The notes beneath the pieces were generated by a model. It had not been told where the DNA came from. It did not search any database and was given only the letters and a program-made list of their open reading frames with translations. From Atopsyche davidsoni (Eukaryota; Arthropoda; Insecta; Trichoptera; Hydrobiosidae), in the NCBI GenBank assembly GCA_022113835.1, contig JAILWY010000009.1, forward strand, positions 4,315,501 through 4,379,500: a DNA stretch of 64,000 bases. Direction: 5' to 3'. The position numbers and the translations under genes were made by a program. This document shows, one piece after another, positions 39,401-51,200 of this stretch (position 1 is its first letter; each line of letters begins with the position of its first letter).

Positions 39401-42400
39401 GTAGAAAATATAATAATTGCTTGCCTTAGTGAAGCCTATAGAGAGAATGCCAATAAGAGTATTTTGCTGCAGAGGTATCTCGCAGCTCATGCGAAAGGTG
39501 AGTGTTCTCTCAGACTCTGGAGGCCAGTTATCAAGTTTGCAGTACGTGTCCACGTTCTCCAAAAACATTATCTACAAACAAATTATTTATATTAATTTTA
39601 TAAAATACAAGTAATAGATTGTGGCCAAATATAATAATGGATTTTTCAATTTACTAGGTTAAAAATGCGGTAAGTTAGGAGTTGTGAATATAAATATTAT
39701 TTACTTTGTGCAAAGCCAGCACGTATTCCTGCTGTGAAGGTCTGTACAACTGAACAGCGGGCTCGTGTAGCCACCAGACTCCATCACACTGGATACTAGC
39801 AATCTGTAACATAATTACTTATATATTATGCTGCTAAGAAAAGAGTCTTTACACTTCCAAAATAAAAAACAATTCAAACATAAATTAGTTTTTCAATGCT
39901 TTCCGTAAACATATTTCCGTAAATAAATCTAACCTGTTCCTTGTAATCAGCATAGTGTTTAGCATGAGCAGCTGTTAACATGGCGCACAGGGCCACAAGA
40001 TCTGCGATGGCATGGAAGACTCTCTCGCGACTGTCAGGAAGTGGTTCTTTAGGCGGTGTTGATAGCAGCCCACGCGCCAGTCCTAGCAGTGCAGCTGTAC
40101 CTTCAGCTCGACCGGCTCGCACAGCCTCACGAGTGAGAGCTCGCAGTGGTCGCAGATATTCTTCAGGACGCATCAGCACTTCCTAAACAATCAATAATTA
40201 TTGATAAATTTTTTGACTACTTTTATTTTCACATGATCATTAATGTAGTAAATTATTTGATTATTTACCTGAAAGGTTTCTGCCATGGCCAGAGGTACTG
40301 CCTGGGGCTGAGCTTGCAGGAGAGAAGCCATGGCAGCCATATTGTTGGGATTGCGCACATTGGACAGCTCGTTATAGATGGTATGCATTACCACGTTACG
40401 CAGTGTTGCAGAGCAGTTGCCCACCATTTCTCTGTAAACCGGAAATTTCTTTTTGACTTATGCACACTACTCGAAACTTATATTTAAGTTTACTACAGAG
40501 TACGAAACTGTTACTGAAGTAACAATTTTATTAAAAAATCTACTGAAAAATATCAATAAAAATATGTTTCTGATCTAATTAGAAAATATTTGCTAAAATT
40601 AGTCAACAATATATAAATGTAATACTTGTGAGAATGACCAAAAGTAACAACACAGATAAGATTTATTGATTCAAACTCTTATTTGTTTTCAAAGAAAATC
40701 ACTTTTTACTTTTACTTTTTATTTGGGACAATGGGTGTTGCATGATTGGTAAATATGTTAAGAGCATTCAGTTGTTCAAGTGTTACCTGAGACAGGCGAG
40801 ATAAGCGTTGACGAGGGGCTTGGTTTTGAGGCGCATCTTTACCAGCTGGGCCAGCACCTCCTGGTCGCGGGGTGCTGAGCCCGAGATATTGCAGGCTACG
40901 TGTGCTAGCAGCTCCTGCGCCGGCCGCCATAACTTGCCAGAATGGAGCCACGACTCCAATCGTAACGCTGCTGTAATGCGGATCTGGAAATAGTAAAAAT
41001 AGTTTGGAGTGATCTTTTTACACGGAAATTTTACTAAGAAATTTTTACTAAGTCACAAGAACTATTAGAACACAACAGACCCAACAGAATGTCTATATCT
41101 GACCTGTCTTTGAACATGGTGATGAATCACAATCAAGGATATGTATGACTGAATCCATTTACTACTTTTCATTTATCCACATACTTATTCCAATAGATTT
41201 GTAATTCTTTCTCACCTCAGCATATCCACAAGTTGCTGCGAGAAGTTTCAGAAACCCTTTTCCGAGGGAATCGGGAGCTACTCTTCGATTGATTTGTTCC
41301 TTCACAGCTTCTATGATTAATGCCTCTACTACTTCGTGACTGTTGCTATATCTGAAATCAACAAAAACATACATGATAGTAATAGGAAAACCCCTTTTAT
41401 ACATCCATTTCATGTTCTTACAAACTTGACATAATCAACATGTTTTGTAAGCATGCACAGTACTGTTTTCTTTACTTTAACATAAAAAGATTTTGTCAAT
41501 CATATTCAAACTAAAAAATTATTTCATTCTAAAACATCAAAAATTTGAAAAGTACAATATTTAATTTTTAACAATATACCTAGGAAAAACTGAAAAATCC
41601 AGTTCCGTTGTGTCCAATTCTTCTTCATTAGCACCAAGTAGAGGAGAACCAGTTGGTGAAGGTGTCCCTGAAAATATTATTGTAATGTTCTGTATACTGT
41701 GGGTAGGTGATAAACATCACATCGTGCTATATATACTAAGGCGGAGCATGGGCCGTGGATAACCAATATGAGCCAGAGACCACACGCCCTTATGTCCACA
41801 TCACTTTTTTACTGCATAAAAATGGTCAGCAATCACAAGGGCCATCGCATTATTTGTAACTTTCTAAAAATCATAGAATCATAGAATCTTTGGTGGTGGC
41901 CATTCGATATATGATTATTAAGGAACCAATTAAGTCATACTAACCTAATGTATTGTTGTCATTAGGCATGAGGTGGCTGGGAGGAATGTTGGTGAGGAAG
42001 GCAGTGACGATGTTGTCCACAAAGCACTTACACCAACTACAGTCCACCCACCAGCGCTCGTTTAATGCATCTTCTATGTACACCTGAATAAAATAATTAA
42101 ACATTCAAAACTCTCACAGTAAAAAAAGAAAGATTATAAAGACATAGAATAAATAATTTAGAACAAATTCATTCTTACAGTATAATTAACTTTTGGTTTA
42201 AAAAAAAACCTGTATACTTTCTGAAGAGAAATATCCAGATCTGATTCTAATATGAAGCAGCAGTTTGAAAAGTATGTGTTAACACATTGTGATCGGGAGA
42301 CGCATTTATGCGTTCTGCATAGACTGGCGGTGGGGTACGGCAAACGCATGAACGCTCGCTTTACCCGACCAGGTACCGGTGCCGTATCTTTTGCCAGCTG

Positions 42401-44489
42401 TTTACAAACATTCGACCACTTGATGACACAAACAAATATCGAAATATTTGAGACCATGGTCATAAAAAATAACGGTAAACTATACACAACAGAACACAAT
42501 AATTATTACTGCAAACTAAATATACAGAGACTCTCTCCCTTGTTTCAGTGACACTGTGATACTATTTTCGTTAAGACGTGTCAATTTCGTATTCCTGAAT
42601 TCATAGTGCTTTTGTAGAATATTTTTTATTCAAAAATTATTGAAAGTTTTGCGCAAAAATCCCAAATATTGTGTGTTGGTGAAAAAACATAAGATTTGTC
42701 GAACTGTAACAATAATATTTTTTGTTTTTGTTTTTGAAAGCGGTTTTAATTTTTGGAAGTGGGAGTGAACTGATAAAGATGATTTTATTATAATAACTCA
42801 GTGAACATGGAACACGATACCCATGATAGTGATGAATTTTATGCTGACAATTTGTCCAATTATTCGTGCGAAAGCGACATTGCATATGTATGTTTTGCAA
42901 TGTACCTCTTCACAAAGGAAAGTGTTTTGAACGCTATCATACGTTGACGCATTATTAGGTTGTTTTGTTTCTGATTAGATCTAATAAAAATTTTCAAAAA
43001 GTATTGTGATTTTTTATAACAATGTAATTTTGATCGTAAAAGTGTGTTTTTCACTTTCCATTTCATTTATTGTATAGTAATTTTGTGTACAAAACATGTA
43101 TGTATAAAAAAATAAATAAAGCAATTATTTTAGATTAAGACACTAAAAGTTTTTTTGAAAAATACCCAAAAGTTCGAAAGATATGGCTATTTTACAGAAA
43201 CTGTAATTTGAGACGTAGGTGACAAAAAAATCACCCGATCACAATGTGTTAAAGTACGTTAAGGTGTTAGACATCACATATCTTTATTGTTTCCTTCGAA
43301 CCTCATATGTGAAACACACAAAAAATTTTCCACTGTAAAAATTCTCACAAGAAAGTATTCATTGTCAGTGTCATACCAAAAGCAAGTGCATTTGGTATAA
43401 TTTAGCAGCGAAAACTAACCTTGATAAAGGCATCTGGCCAATTTTTGCTGTCCTTGTGTCCAGCATACAGTAAGCTGCAAGCCAGCACAAACACCAAAGG
43501 GTTCCCTTTGCTCTTGAAAGCGGTGCCCTGTTCTCTCTTGAGGAGGCCGCACAGAGCCTGCATCACGGACTCCGTTCCGAACATACTGGGCCGCAACTTG
43601 GCCATGTATATGAGGCCATGGCAAAGTACTGGGTCTGGCTTCCAGCGCTGTGACTTCAACAGACGTATGGCTCCCGTCAAGAGACCAACCTGGATAATTA
43701 AGATATTTATAGTACAGAGTTGTTTTAAGCTGTCGATAGAGACAAGGAAAAAAAATTGAATGTACCATACAATATTTATCAATATTTTATATTTTAACAA
43801 TACTATAATTGTGTGAAAATGTAATTAATATTAAAAAAATATACAGTTCCCAGCATTTCAATGGTGAGTACACACCACTGTCGACAATCACCACTACTGC
43901 CTAACAGAGAAGGCCTGAAGTATAAAGATTGACATTCACAGTAGAGGGTTACGCAGACCACACAACAGCAATATTTGGGTATGATTCCTGGGAGGCCTGA
44001 GGTGACACAGCAACACAAGATGATTACGATTATTATGATTTAGTATTCAGACAATTTAAGATAAAATATGATATTACCAGTTTTTCTGTATTATGTCCAT
44101 CGTATGCAGCTAAAGCAGTTGGTACTAAGTCCACGGGATCTATATCAAGAGCTGTACTGGAGTCCCCAGGAGATCCTCCAAATGGTGCAAGTTTAGGCTT
44201 CTTAGATGGCTGCACAGAAGTAGAAGGACCATCTCTTTTTCGTTCGGACGTAGCTAATTTTAAATTCACATAAATTTCTCAATATTTGTAAAGTGGAATT
44301 AATAGTACGCGAATCCTTAAAAATAAAATACTTACAGCCCGTTGAGGATTTGTGGATCGACCTCTTTGCTTCGGCATCACGATTCAAAGCGCCGGTACTT
44401 TTGGAGCCCAATACAAATAAGTCGGTAGGATATTGTGTGATTTTACTTTTGCCACCCCTCCCCGAGCCTGTCGCTTTATTTCTATCCAT
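30432..44489 (-). CDS. IntS1: Integrator complex subunit 1, complete coding sequence (32 exons)
   Basis: IntS1 is the large helical scaffold of the nuclear Integrator complex, which processes snRNA 3' ends and attenuates Pol II. Coding exons in transcript order: 44336-44489, 44078-44253, 43420-43689, 41945-42083, 41580-41667, 41216-41351, 40787-40983, 40269-40431, 39934-40182, 39705-39803, 39425-39571, 39076-39245, 38509-38661, 38141-38273, 37849-38054, 37464-37656, 37141-37217, 36884-37052, 36400-36564, 35961-36105, 35579-35813, 35263-35429, 34933-35138, 33569-33989, 33081-33346, 32866-32987, 32610-32742, 32002-32299, 31690-31777, 31237-31617, 30769-30944, 30432-30643. All junction phases agree. 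The sum is 5,934 nt (1,977 aa), close to known IntS1 proteins of about 2,000-2,200 aa. Recognisable blocks include a basic N-terminus with SERKRDG and KKPKL, YMAKLRPSMFGTESVMQALC, FKSKGNPLVFVLACSLL and KWEATTVLELISALTKSPRI. The start is the first ATG of the open N-terminal frame. Exon 11 uses a GC donor. Confidence 0.93.
38715..38997. mobile_element. Foldback (palindromic) MITE in an IntS1 intron
   Basis: Arms at 38,715-38,839 and 38,873-38,997 are reverse complements over 125 bp with only two mismatches, separated by a 33-nt AT-rich spacer. The ends are TTACAATAAAAT and ATTTTATTGTAA. It lies between IntS1 coding exons 12 and 13, clear of splice sites. Such symmetry indicates a recent foldback-type insertion. 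The target duplication is unclear. Confidence 0.85.
42283..43248. mobile_element. Non-autonomous piggyBac-type element in an IntS1 intron
   Basis: A 966-bp element has perfect 15-bp terminal inverted repeats, CACATTGTGATCGGG at 42,283-42,297 and its complement at 43,234-43,248. TTAA lies directly outside both ends (42,279-42,282 and 43,249-43,252). TTAA duplication is the hallmark of piggyBac insertion. Inside, a 46-codon frame (42,807-42,947) starts MEHDTHDSDEFYADNLS, an acidic start like that of many piggyBac transposases, but it ends before any DDE core. The element is an internally deleted copy between IntS1 coding exons 3 and 4. Confidence 0.9.
42807..42947 (+). pseudogene. Truncated transposase N-terminus within the piggyBac-type element
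   Basis: The 46-codon frame has a Asp/Glu/Ser-rich N-terminus (DSDEFYAD) and then an unrelated-looking tail up to a TGA. This fits an internal deletion that joined the transposase start to downstream noncoding sequence. It has no catalytic residues. Confidence 0.5.
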
Positions 44490-44966
44490 ATTGTGGGTTT
44501 TTCATGTGGATTCACTTTATTTTCTGATGTTATAAAAGCATCACGCGAAATAAACAAACACTGACAGACCGAACGAAGTCGCGAAATACACGGCCGAAGT
44601 GGGCCACAAGTGTGCCGGAACTGAAATTTAAAAACCTAGTTACGGCAGTAGTCCGCTGTCAATAAATCACATTCACAGTGAATTAATAATTTGCTTGTAT
44701 TCTTAATTTATGATAATTAAATTAAAATTGAGACGAATATTTTTTCTTTCTCTTTTTTTAAGCAAAATAAAAAGATAATTCAGGTTAGAAGTTAGGTTAG
44801 TTATCTATGGTTAGGTGTGCTTGTCAAAGTTTGTTTCTTGTAGCATGATCTTTGTGAGGTTATTAAATATTTAAAATTGTCGTCAAATAAAACAGTTAAA
44901 TTTATTTCGACATAACTCAATTCCCGAGAATTTATACTTAATTGATTTGTTTAATTTTCTCCAAAA
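44490..44966. promoter_or_regulatory. Head-to-head promoter region between IntS1 and METTL17
   Basis: Only 477 bp separate the two start codons, which point away from each other, so the region must hold both 5' UTRs and promoters. The IntS1 side (about 44,540-44,640) has clustered CpGs (AAGTCGCGAAATACACGGCC), unlike the AT-rich METTL17 side. No TATA box at an obvious place is seen on either strand, as is usual for housekeeping bidirectional promoters. The transcription starts are not determinable from sequence alone. Confidence 0.6.
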
Positions 44967-46340
44967 ATGTGCTCTTGTAGACATTTTTATTTTAGAGCGG
45001 CACATCTTTCAAAAAGGTGTTATGCTAGTAAGCCTAAGACAATTTTGATAGAATTGCAAGAAGAACTGGCTAACAAACTAACAATCGAATCAATAAAACC
45101 CAAAGAGCATCCAGGAAGAATAAATTGTAAAAATGTAAAACTTCCAAGCGTTGTAATAAATTCTATAAAAGTAGCTATGGCTGACTCACCGTTTAAAACA
45201 GTAAAAGAAGATAGCAAGAGCTTAGTTAACTATCTTTGGTCGAGACACCCACCACTGGAAGAATGGCAAATATCTGACAAGCGAGCATCAATCAATACTA
45301 ATCTTATGAAAAGTACAAAATATAAGGACATGAATTCAAAAACATCTGAAGAAATTACAAATTTAGATAAAAAACGTGAGAGAACAGTTAATAACATAAT
45401 GAGAAAAACCATGTACCATTGGGAGCCAGTAACATATGATAAATATACTTGCTTGAAATATCTTGTCAGTAGGGCGGCGCCTGAATATGCAGTGCTCTGC
45501 AAATTATTTAAAGAAATCAAAATGAAAGATGAAAAATTTAAGCCTGTTACATTTTTTGATTTCGGTTCAGGTATTGGGACAGGGTTGTGGGCCGTAAACA
45601 GTACTTGGGAGAATATAGTGGATGAATACTTCTCTGTTGATTCTTCACCTGAAATGAATGATTTGGCACGACTGATTACGTGTAAGGGAGTTCCCGATGC
45701 AGAGGCTCCCGTCAAGAAGTACTTTCAGAGACAATTTTTACCATCAGCACAACTCAAGTATGATTTAGTATTGTCTGCTTATTCACTTTTTGAACTACCT
45801 TCTGCTCAAAATCGCCTACAGACAATTTTGAACCTTTGGAGAAGAACTAAAAAATACTTGGTTATCGTGGAGCCTGGTACAAATGCAGGCTACAATTTAG
45901 TCACTGAAGCCAGAGATTTCATCCTAGAAATGAAGGATGATTCTCAAGAAGGTCACGTGCTTGCTCCTTGTCCTCATGACACTACTTGTCCCAGGTTTTT
46001 CTCAGATAATACTCCTTGCAACTTTATGACAGATTTTGTTGCACTTGATTTTACACCAAAAACTGAGTTTATGAAAGAAGTATACTCTTATGTCATTTTA
46101 CGGAAAGGAAAACGACAAGAGGGTGAGGATTCGTGGCCCAGGATTGTCCGACCGACTTTGTTGCGGTCGAAACACGTCATCTGCCGGATGTGTTGCGATG
46201 ACGGTAAACTCAAGGAAATAATTTTTACTGCCAAAAAACATGGAAAACTTGCTTATAGGTGTGCAAAAGCCAGTGGCTGGGGTGATTCTTTACCAATCAA
46301 GATAACACATCTTCAAGTACCAGAAGAAGATCTTAAATAA
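44967..46340 (+). CDS. Mettl17: Mitochondrial methyltransferase-like protein 17 (Rsm22 family)
   Basis: A single-exon gene of 457 aa, the usual size for the family. METTL17/Rsm22 proteins act in mitochondria as assembly factors of the small ribosomal subunit and bind an iron-sulfur cluster. The N-terminus (residues 1-22) is basic, hydroxylated and lacks acids, which fits a mitochondrial targeting peptide. Residues 197-206 hold the SAM-fold motif FFDFGSGIGTG, followed by an acidic SVDSSPEM strand (223-230). Candidate metal-ligand cysteines are C335, C341 and C351 (PCPHDTTCPRF region) and the CRMC pair at C406/C409; PRIVRP (391-396) is also typical. The first ATG is used because the targeting peptide follows it directly. 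An AATAAA overlaps the stop codon, though a downstream signal may be the one used. Confidence 0.92.
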   Translation: MCSCRHFYFRAAHLSKRCYASKPKTILIELQEELANKLTIESIKPKEHPGRINCKNVKLPSVVINSIKVAMADSPFKTVKEDSKSLVNYLWSRHPPLEEWQISDKRASINTNLMKSTKYKDMNSKTSEEITNLDKKRERTVNNIMRKTMYHWEPVTYDKYTCLKYLVSRAAPEYAVLCKLFKEIKMKDEKFKPVTFFDFGSGIGTGLWAVNSTWENIVDEYFSVDSSPEMNDLARLITCKGVPDAEAPVKKYFQRQFLPSAQLKYDLVLSAYSLFELPSAQNRLQTILNLWRRTKKYLVIVEPGTNAGYNLVTEARDFILEMKDDSQEGHVLAPCPHDTTCPRFFSDNTPCNFMTDFVALDFTPKTEFMKEVYSYVILRKGKRQEGEDSWPRIVRPTLLRSKHVICRMCCDDGKLKEIIFTAKKHGKLAYRCAKASGWGDSLPIKITHLQVPEEDLK

Positions 46341-47649
46341 ATATTATATTCGTTTTTTCTCATTGTAGATAATTGTTCTTATGGTTGGTTATATAAAACA
46401 TAAAAAATTAAAACCTATCATTAAAAACAATTTTTATTTCATTACAGCCTTTTTTGTTGAACCCAAACAGGTTTGCTGTACCTCTATATTTTGAGATAAA
46501 GTGTGATTTGTGAATAATTTACCTAAAAACATATTATAGACGGCTTATGACAGTAAATAAATAGATACTGCTTTCCATGATCAAATTAAATAATTTGTTG
46601 AATTATAAAAATATTTAAATACCTGATTAAATATTGACCAAGCACTTTATGCCAAAAAAGTTGACAATTTCTTTCTTTGTAAGAAACAATCCGAACTTCA
46701 AATTTTATTCGATGAATTTAAAAAAGAAACCTTTCATTATTACTTATTCAATTCAATATACAATCACAACACTCGTTGACAAATTAAGTATTTAGTAATT
46801 TCTTAGTAAACATGTATCATCATCTACTTCAAATATTTTTTGATGTTCCCTTTCAAAAAAGTAATTACTGAAGATATTTATTGTTTTTTTTTACTATTAT
46901 ATATTTATATACATATAACCTTGGTGGCATCTTCACATTATTTATAACAATCTCTTCCAAAGATTACCATCTTCGGAAAATATTGTTGAGACAAATGTAG
47001 CTGACACTCGCTTGTCTTTCACTTGATTATTTTTATTATGCTAGTCTTCTGGTCCTCCTTCTAAATACAGGTGCTCAAATTACTCTTGAGAGGTGACAAA
47101 TTATACAGAATCAAAGAGAATGCATCATCTACAGACACTCTCTCACCTGTGTTACCGTAAGCCAATTGGTAAAGAATGCAAATAGCACACAATATTTTCA
47201 TCTGCATCAGCCAATAGGGAGGCAAAGGATAAATGGAATAAAAAAAAACTATAGTACATAGAGCTAATTCATTTATTATTTTTACAGTAATTTATATCAT
47301 TGCCAAGTATTTAAGCATGATAATTTAAGTGACAAAAAATTGTGAAATTCAACCTGCAAATCGAAAGAAATTAATTAATAAACAGGCAGAAATAATCAAT
47401 CAAGTGGAGTGGAATATTACAATATCGATACATATACAAACAAATATAGCAAAGTTAAAATTTATAATCTCTCACACTCCGCATTAGTTGAGAAGTAACT
47501 AATTCATTAAATATAATTAAATATACTGCGGATGATTCTTACAAACTAGAAATGAATCAGTTGCGTGCCACTCACGGGTGTGTTCATGTTATATATTTAT
47601 AAATTCAATATTTTTGACAGAGAGTACTTGGTGGAATTCCATTTAAATA

Positions 47650-47767
47650 AGTAAAATACTTGGCATTATCAAACTGACTCAGTTTGATAATGCCAATGTG
47701 AAAGGTTGGCAATACCGGTCACCAATAAAAAATTATATATGGAAAAATCACTCAAGTATTTTACTTA
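47650..47767. mobile_element. Possible Penelope-like element scrap with hammerhead-like motif
   Basis: AGTTTGATAATGCC is followed by GTGAAAGGTTGGC, ACCGGTCAC and TCACTCAAGTATTTTA. The same series occurs at 57,363-57,444. The right part preserves the layout of minimal hammerhead ribozymes seen in Penelope-like elements, with a GCC/GGC stem before GAAACCGGTC, but here GAAA is mutated to AATA. A mirrored copy of the first 20 bases lies immediately upstream (47,651-47,686), giving a small palindrome. Confidence 0.4.
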
Positions 47768-47774
47768 TTTAAAA

Positions 47775-47794
47775 TATTATATATATATACATGT

Positions 47795-47891
<97 letters not shown>

Positions 47892-47894
47892 TAT
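47775..47894. repeat. Long (TA)n microsatellite
   Basis: About 120 bp of TA dinucleotides with ACATGTAT interruptions, read directly. Confidence 0.95.
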
Positions 47895-48209
47895 GCTTCG
47901 CCTTCGGAGAAAGCTGTCAATTCAGAAGTGTTCATAAAGTTCAGGTAAGTAAAATATGTACTCGGAAATCATTCTCCTTAATATTAAATCTTCTCTCACA
48001 ATCACTGCACAAAACACACATCACGATAAAACAATTTGAAAAATATGGGAAATAATACATTTCTTTGCAAATTCCTAGGGAACGCTCACCGGCGAGTCTT
48101 TTTCCACTGTTCGTATTAAACTATATTGAGCCTCCGAAGCTTGCACTTCAACTCTGACCGGGCAGAGTTGTTCACCCCGACATGGATTGTCAACGATCAC
48201 CGGGAAGTA

Positions 48210-51200
48210 CTACTCGAAGTTGGTGTTGAACATGTTGATGTTGAGGTCCTCGAAGGACGCAGCACCGCCCTGATCTAGCATTTGTAACATGTCTGATAGC
48301 TCCTGTGGTTGGTGACTCTGATGGGGTTGATGCGCAGGACCGCCACCCTCTCCCCCTTGCCAAGACCACATACCTGGAAGTCAAGAATTAGATACATTCG
48401 TAATATGTCTCATTGTGGATTTGTTTCATTGACTTTTTAATTTGTGAACTTCATTAAAAAAATTAACAAATATAATGTTACAAAGTTCAAGAAAATGCAA
48501 CAAATCATAATGTACTAAATGAAAATTTCAAGGTTAAAAAATCTTCACACAATAAAAATTGCGTCTATTTAAAATAATAATATTGGTTTCGAAAAATTGG
48601 AAACAAATATAATTACAAAGCTTGAATTTGAAATTATTTTTGGGTTGCAAATTTCCACATTTAGTTAAACTATACAAGTAATTGATTTATCATGAGTGAC
48701 ATTAGCATCTGTCAACAGTTTGAACTGCATGAGAATTTTACCTGGTGGAGGGTTGTTAGGGGGGGCTTGCTGGTAGTGGTGATGGTGCAGAGGAGGATGG
48801 TGGGGTGGAGGTCGTTGGTGCAGTTGAGCGTAGGTGGGTGGCGCAGCGGGTGAGCGCGCAGGCGAAAGTGGCGCACCCCCTCCACCCCCGCCCCCATACT
48901 GATAGCCCTCTGTTACTGCCACGCCCTGCTGTAATGCACGAGAAAACAAAATTAAAGCATAATTTACGAAAGTATATAAATCTATAACATTGATATTTTC
49001 AAATAATATTTGTAACAAAATCTCGCTTTTGTTAAACATTTACAGGTTTAATGCAGGTAGAAAATTTTTAGATCATAAACTCTTAGCAAATTGAAGTAGA
49101 TTTTTGGCCCTTGTATCCCAGTATCCCATCTTCTATTAATATCTATATAGGCATGTTGTGCATCTTGAATATGTGTTGTTTTTCATATCTTATAAATAGA
49201 ATTTGAAGAATATAAAAAAATTGAAGATAATTGATCCATATGATAATTTTTGGTTACCTGTCGAATAGCGTTATTCCACTGTATAGGAGCAGCTGGACTG
49301 GGAGGCTTGTTGGGGGCGTGGCGTGGTGGAGGAGCAGCCTGGGGGGAACCGTAGGGAGAGGGGTCCCCCCCGCCCCCACCCCCGCCTGCACCATAGCCTC
49401 CCTGGTAGGCACCCACTACGCTTTCTGGCTGTCCACTCGGGGGCCGTCCACTTCCACCACCGCCACCTGGAAAGTCACATTTACAATTATGAAAATATTC
49501 AATAACAATACTCTATATATGGAGAAATAAAAATGCAGGATAATAATTAATTATTGGAAATTTTCATTCAAAATTCACTACAAAATCAGCTTCTGTAAAT
49601 TTTGGAAAAGACTTAATTCCCTGGTATATCATACCATCTATCACCAATGTTTTTTTAAACTCTCATACTAAGTCATAATGAAATTTTGCCATGATTTCAA
49701 CACCAAGTTTAAAAGCCTGAATGGTTACTAAGATTACACTTTTGATATGAAATATGCTCATAACTTACATTACATACATAGTAACTCATCATAGTAATTT
49801 ATGCAGATGAGGTAGATGCTTGTGGACTTCTAGTTAAGTCCTTGAAGTGTATTTTCAAGGATGTTGGCTTATCGAGAAAGCTAGTGGATTCAGAGTATAG
49901 TCTGCACTTGCAACCTTTTGACAGATATAATTGTATGGACCAGACGAGTGAAAGTAGTGTGATCATTACAATTGTGTAAAATAATCTTTCAATCATCCCC
50001 TGAAGAATACAAGAACCTGGACTCTACTCGTCTCAAGACTTATTTTTTTAATATTCACTTAAACATTGTACTAAATTTTTTAATAATATTCTGGTAATGC
50101 AAACTAGGCTTTAAAGTTTAGAGAAATCACAGTTGCCATCTACATTATCAACAATACCTTATGGTGCATGAATACTAACCAGCGAGGATATCCTGTGGCA
50201 TTGCGGCGTGGTGCAATAGCTGCGGCGCTGGTGGAGGCAGGTGGTGTGGTGCATGATGGGCATGATGTGGAGCATGTGGCGCATGGTGCGCGTGATACAT
50301 CCCCGAAGGGGTATCACGATGGCGCTGCGCAAGGGAATAGTCGTACCCCGCTCCTAGCGCACCCCCACCTGCCTCTGCTACTCCGCCTCCCTCAGTGTGC
50401 AGTGACCTACAAAGAATACCATAAATAATAAAAAAAAATTGCAAATTTTATTTTATTAAGATGTTAATGGATAATCCAATCAACAGTTATTATCATTTAA
50501 GTTGTGTCTGATATCCTCTAATGCAATATTTATTTAAGTTTCGTATTTTTACTTAAATAATAAATACTCACTTGGCAGTCGTATTTGTACAAACGATGTA
50601 CTCAACATCATCAGTGTAAGGATTGAGGAAAGCAAATGCGGAGGTGCGTAACCATATCCACTCTCTATTCTTCGCTCGGAAGCGGTACATTAAGGATATC
50701 ACCTGTCCTTTGAGCTTGAGAACTGAAAATCATTAAGAAAACATTCAAAATTTACTTTTGTACAACTTCTAATGTCAAAATACTCAATAGATTGGAAGTT
50801 CAAAATGAAATGCTTGAAAATTTAAATGTATTATAATTAGAAGTACAGTGAGACATTTAATAAGTACCCTGTTCAAAATTCTCTTTCATATGTGTCTGGT
50901 CCTCTGGGTGGAAGAAATCAAAACAGCTCTTGCCGAGCAGGTCCTGAGGCGTGTAGTTGAGCAGTGCCCCCACGCGCTGGTCTACAAAGGAAAACTTGCC
51001 GTCGAGCGAGTGACGGGAAATGAACTCCGCTTGACCGCCTCCACTCGATAAATCTGATGCGCTGGGAGTTGACGTTACCTAAAGGATGCCGCACCATTAG
51101 CAAAAATGTAAATGACACAACAAAATTGTACGATAATGATTCTTTGATAAGATATGACTTGTATCATTCAGTAATGAAATTTAATTATTGATGTGCAATA

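Larger units (their letters stand above)
46341..48209. other. Convergent 3' region of METTL17 and tango
   Basis: The two genes converge here, so the stretch holds both 3' UTRs. It includes the Penelope-like/hammerhead-like scrap at 47,650-47,767 and a long (TA)n tract. No further gene is seen; the open frame at 47,706-47,948 is translated microsatellite. Confidence 0.6.

Noticed and set aside
40712..40951. 79-codon minus-strand frame
   Set aside because: It is a shifted frame over IntS1 coding exon 7; the true frame is fixed by phase with both neighbours.
47706..47948. 80-codon frame rich in Tyr and Ile
   Set aside because: It is translated TA microsatellite.
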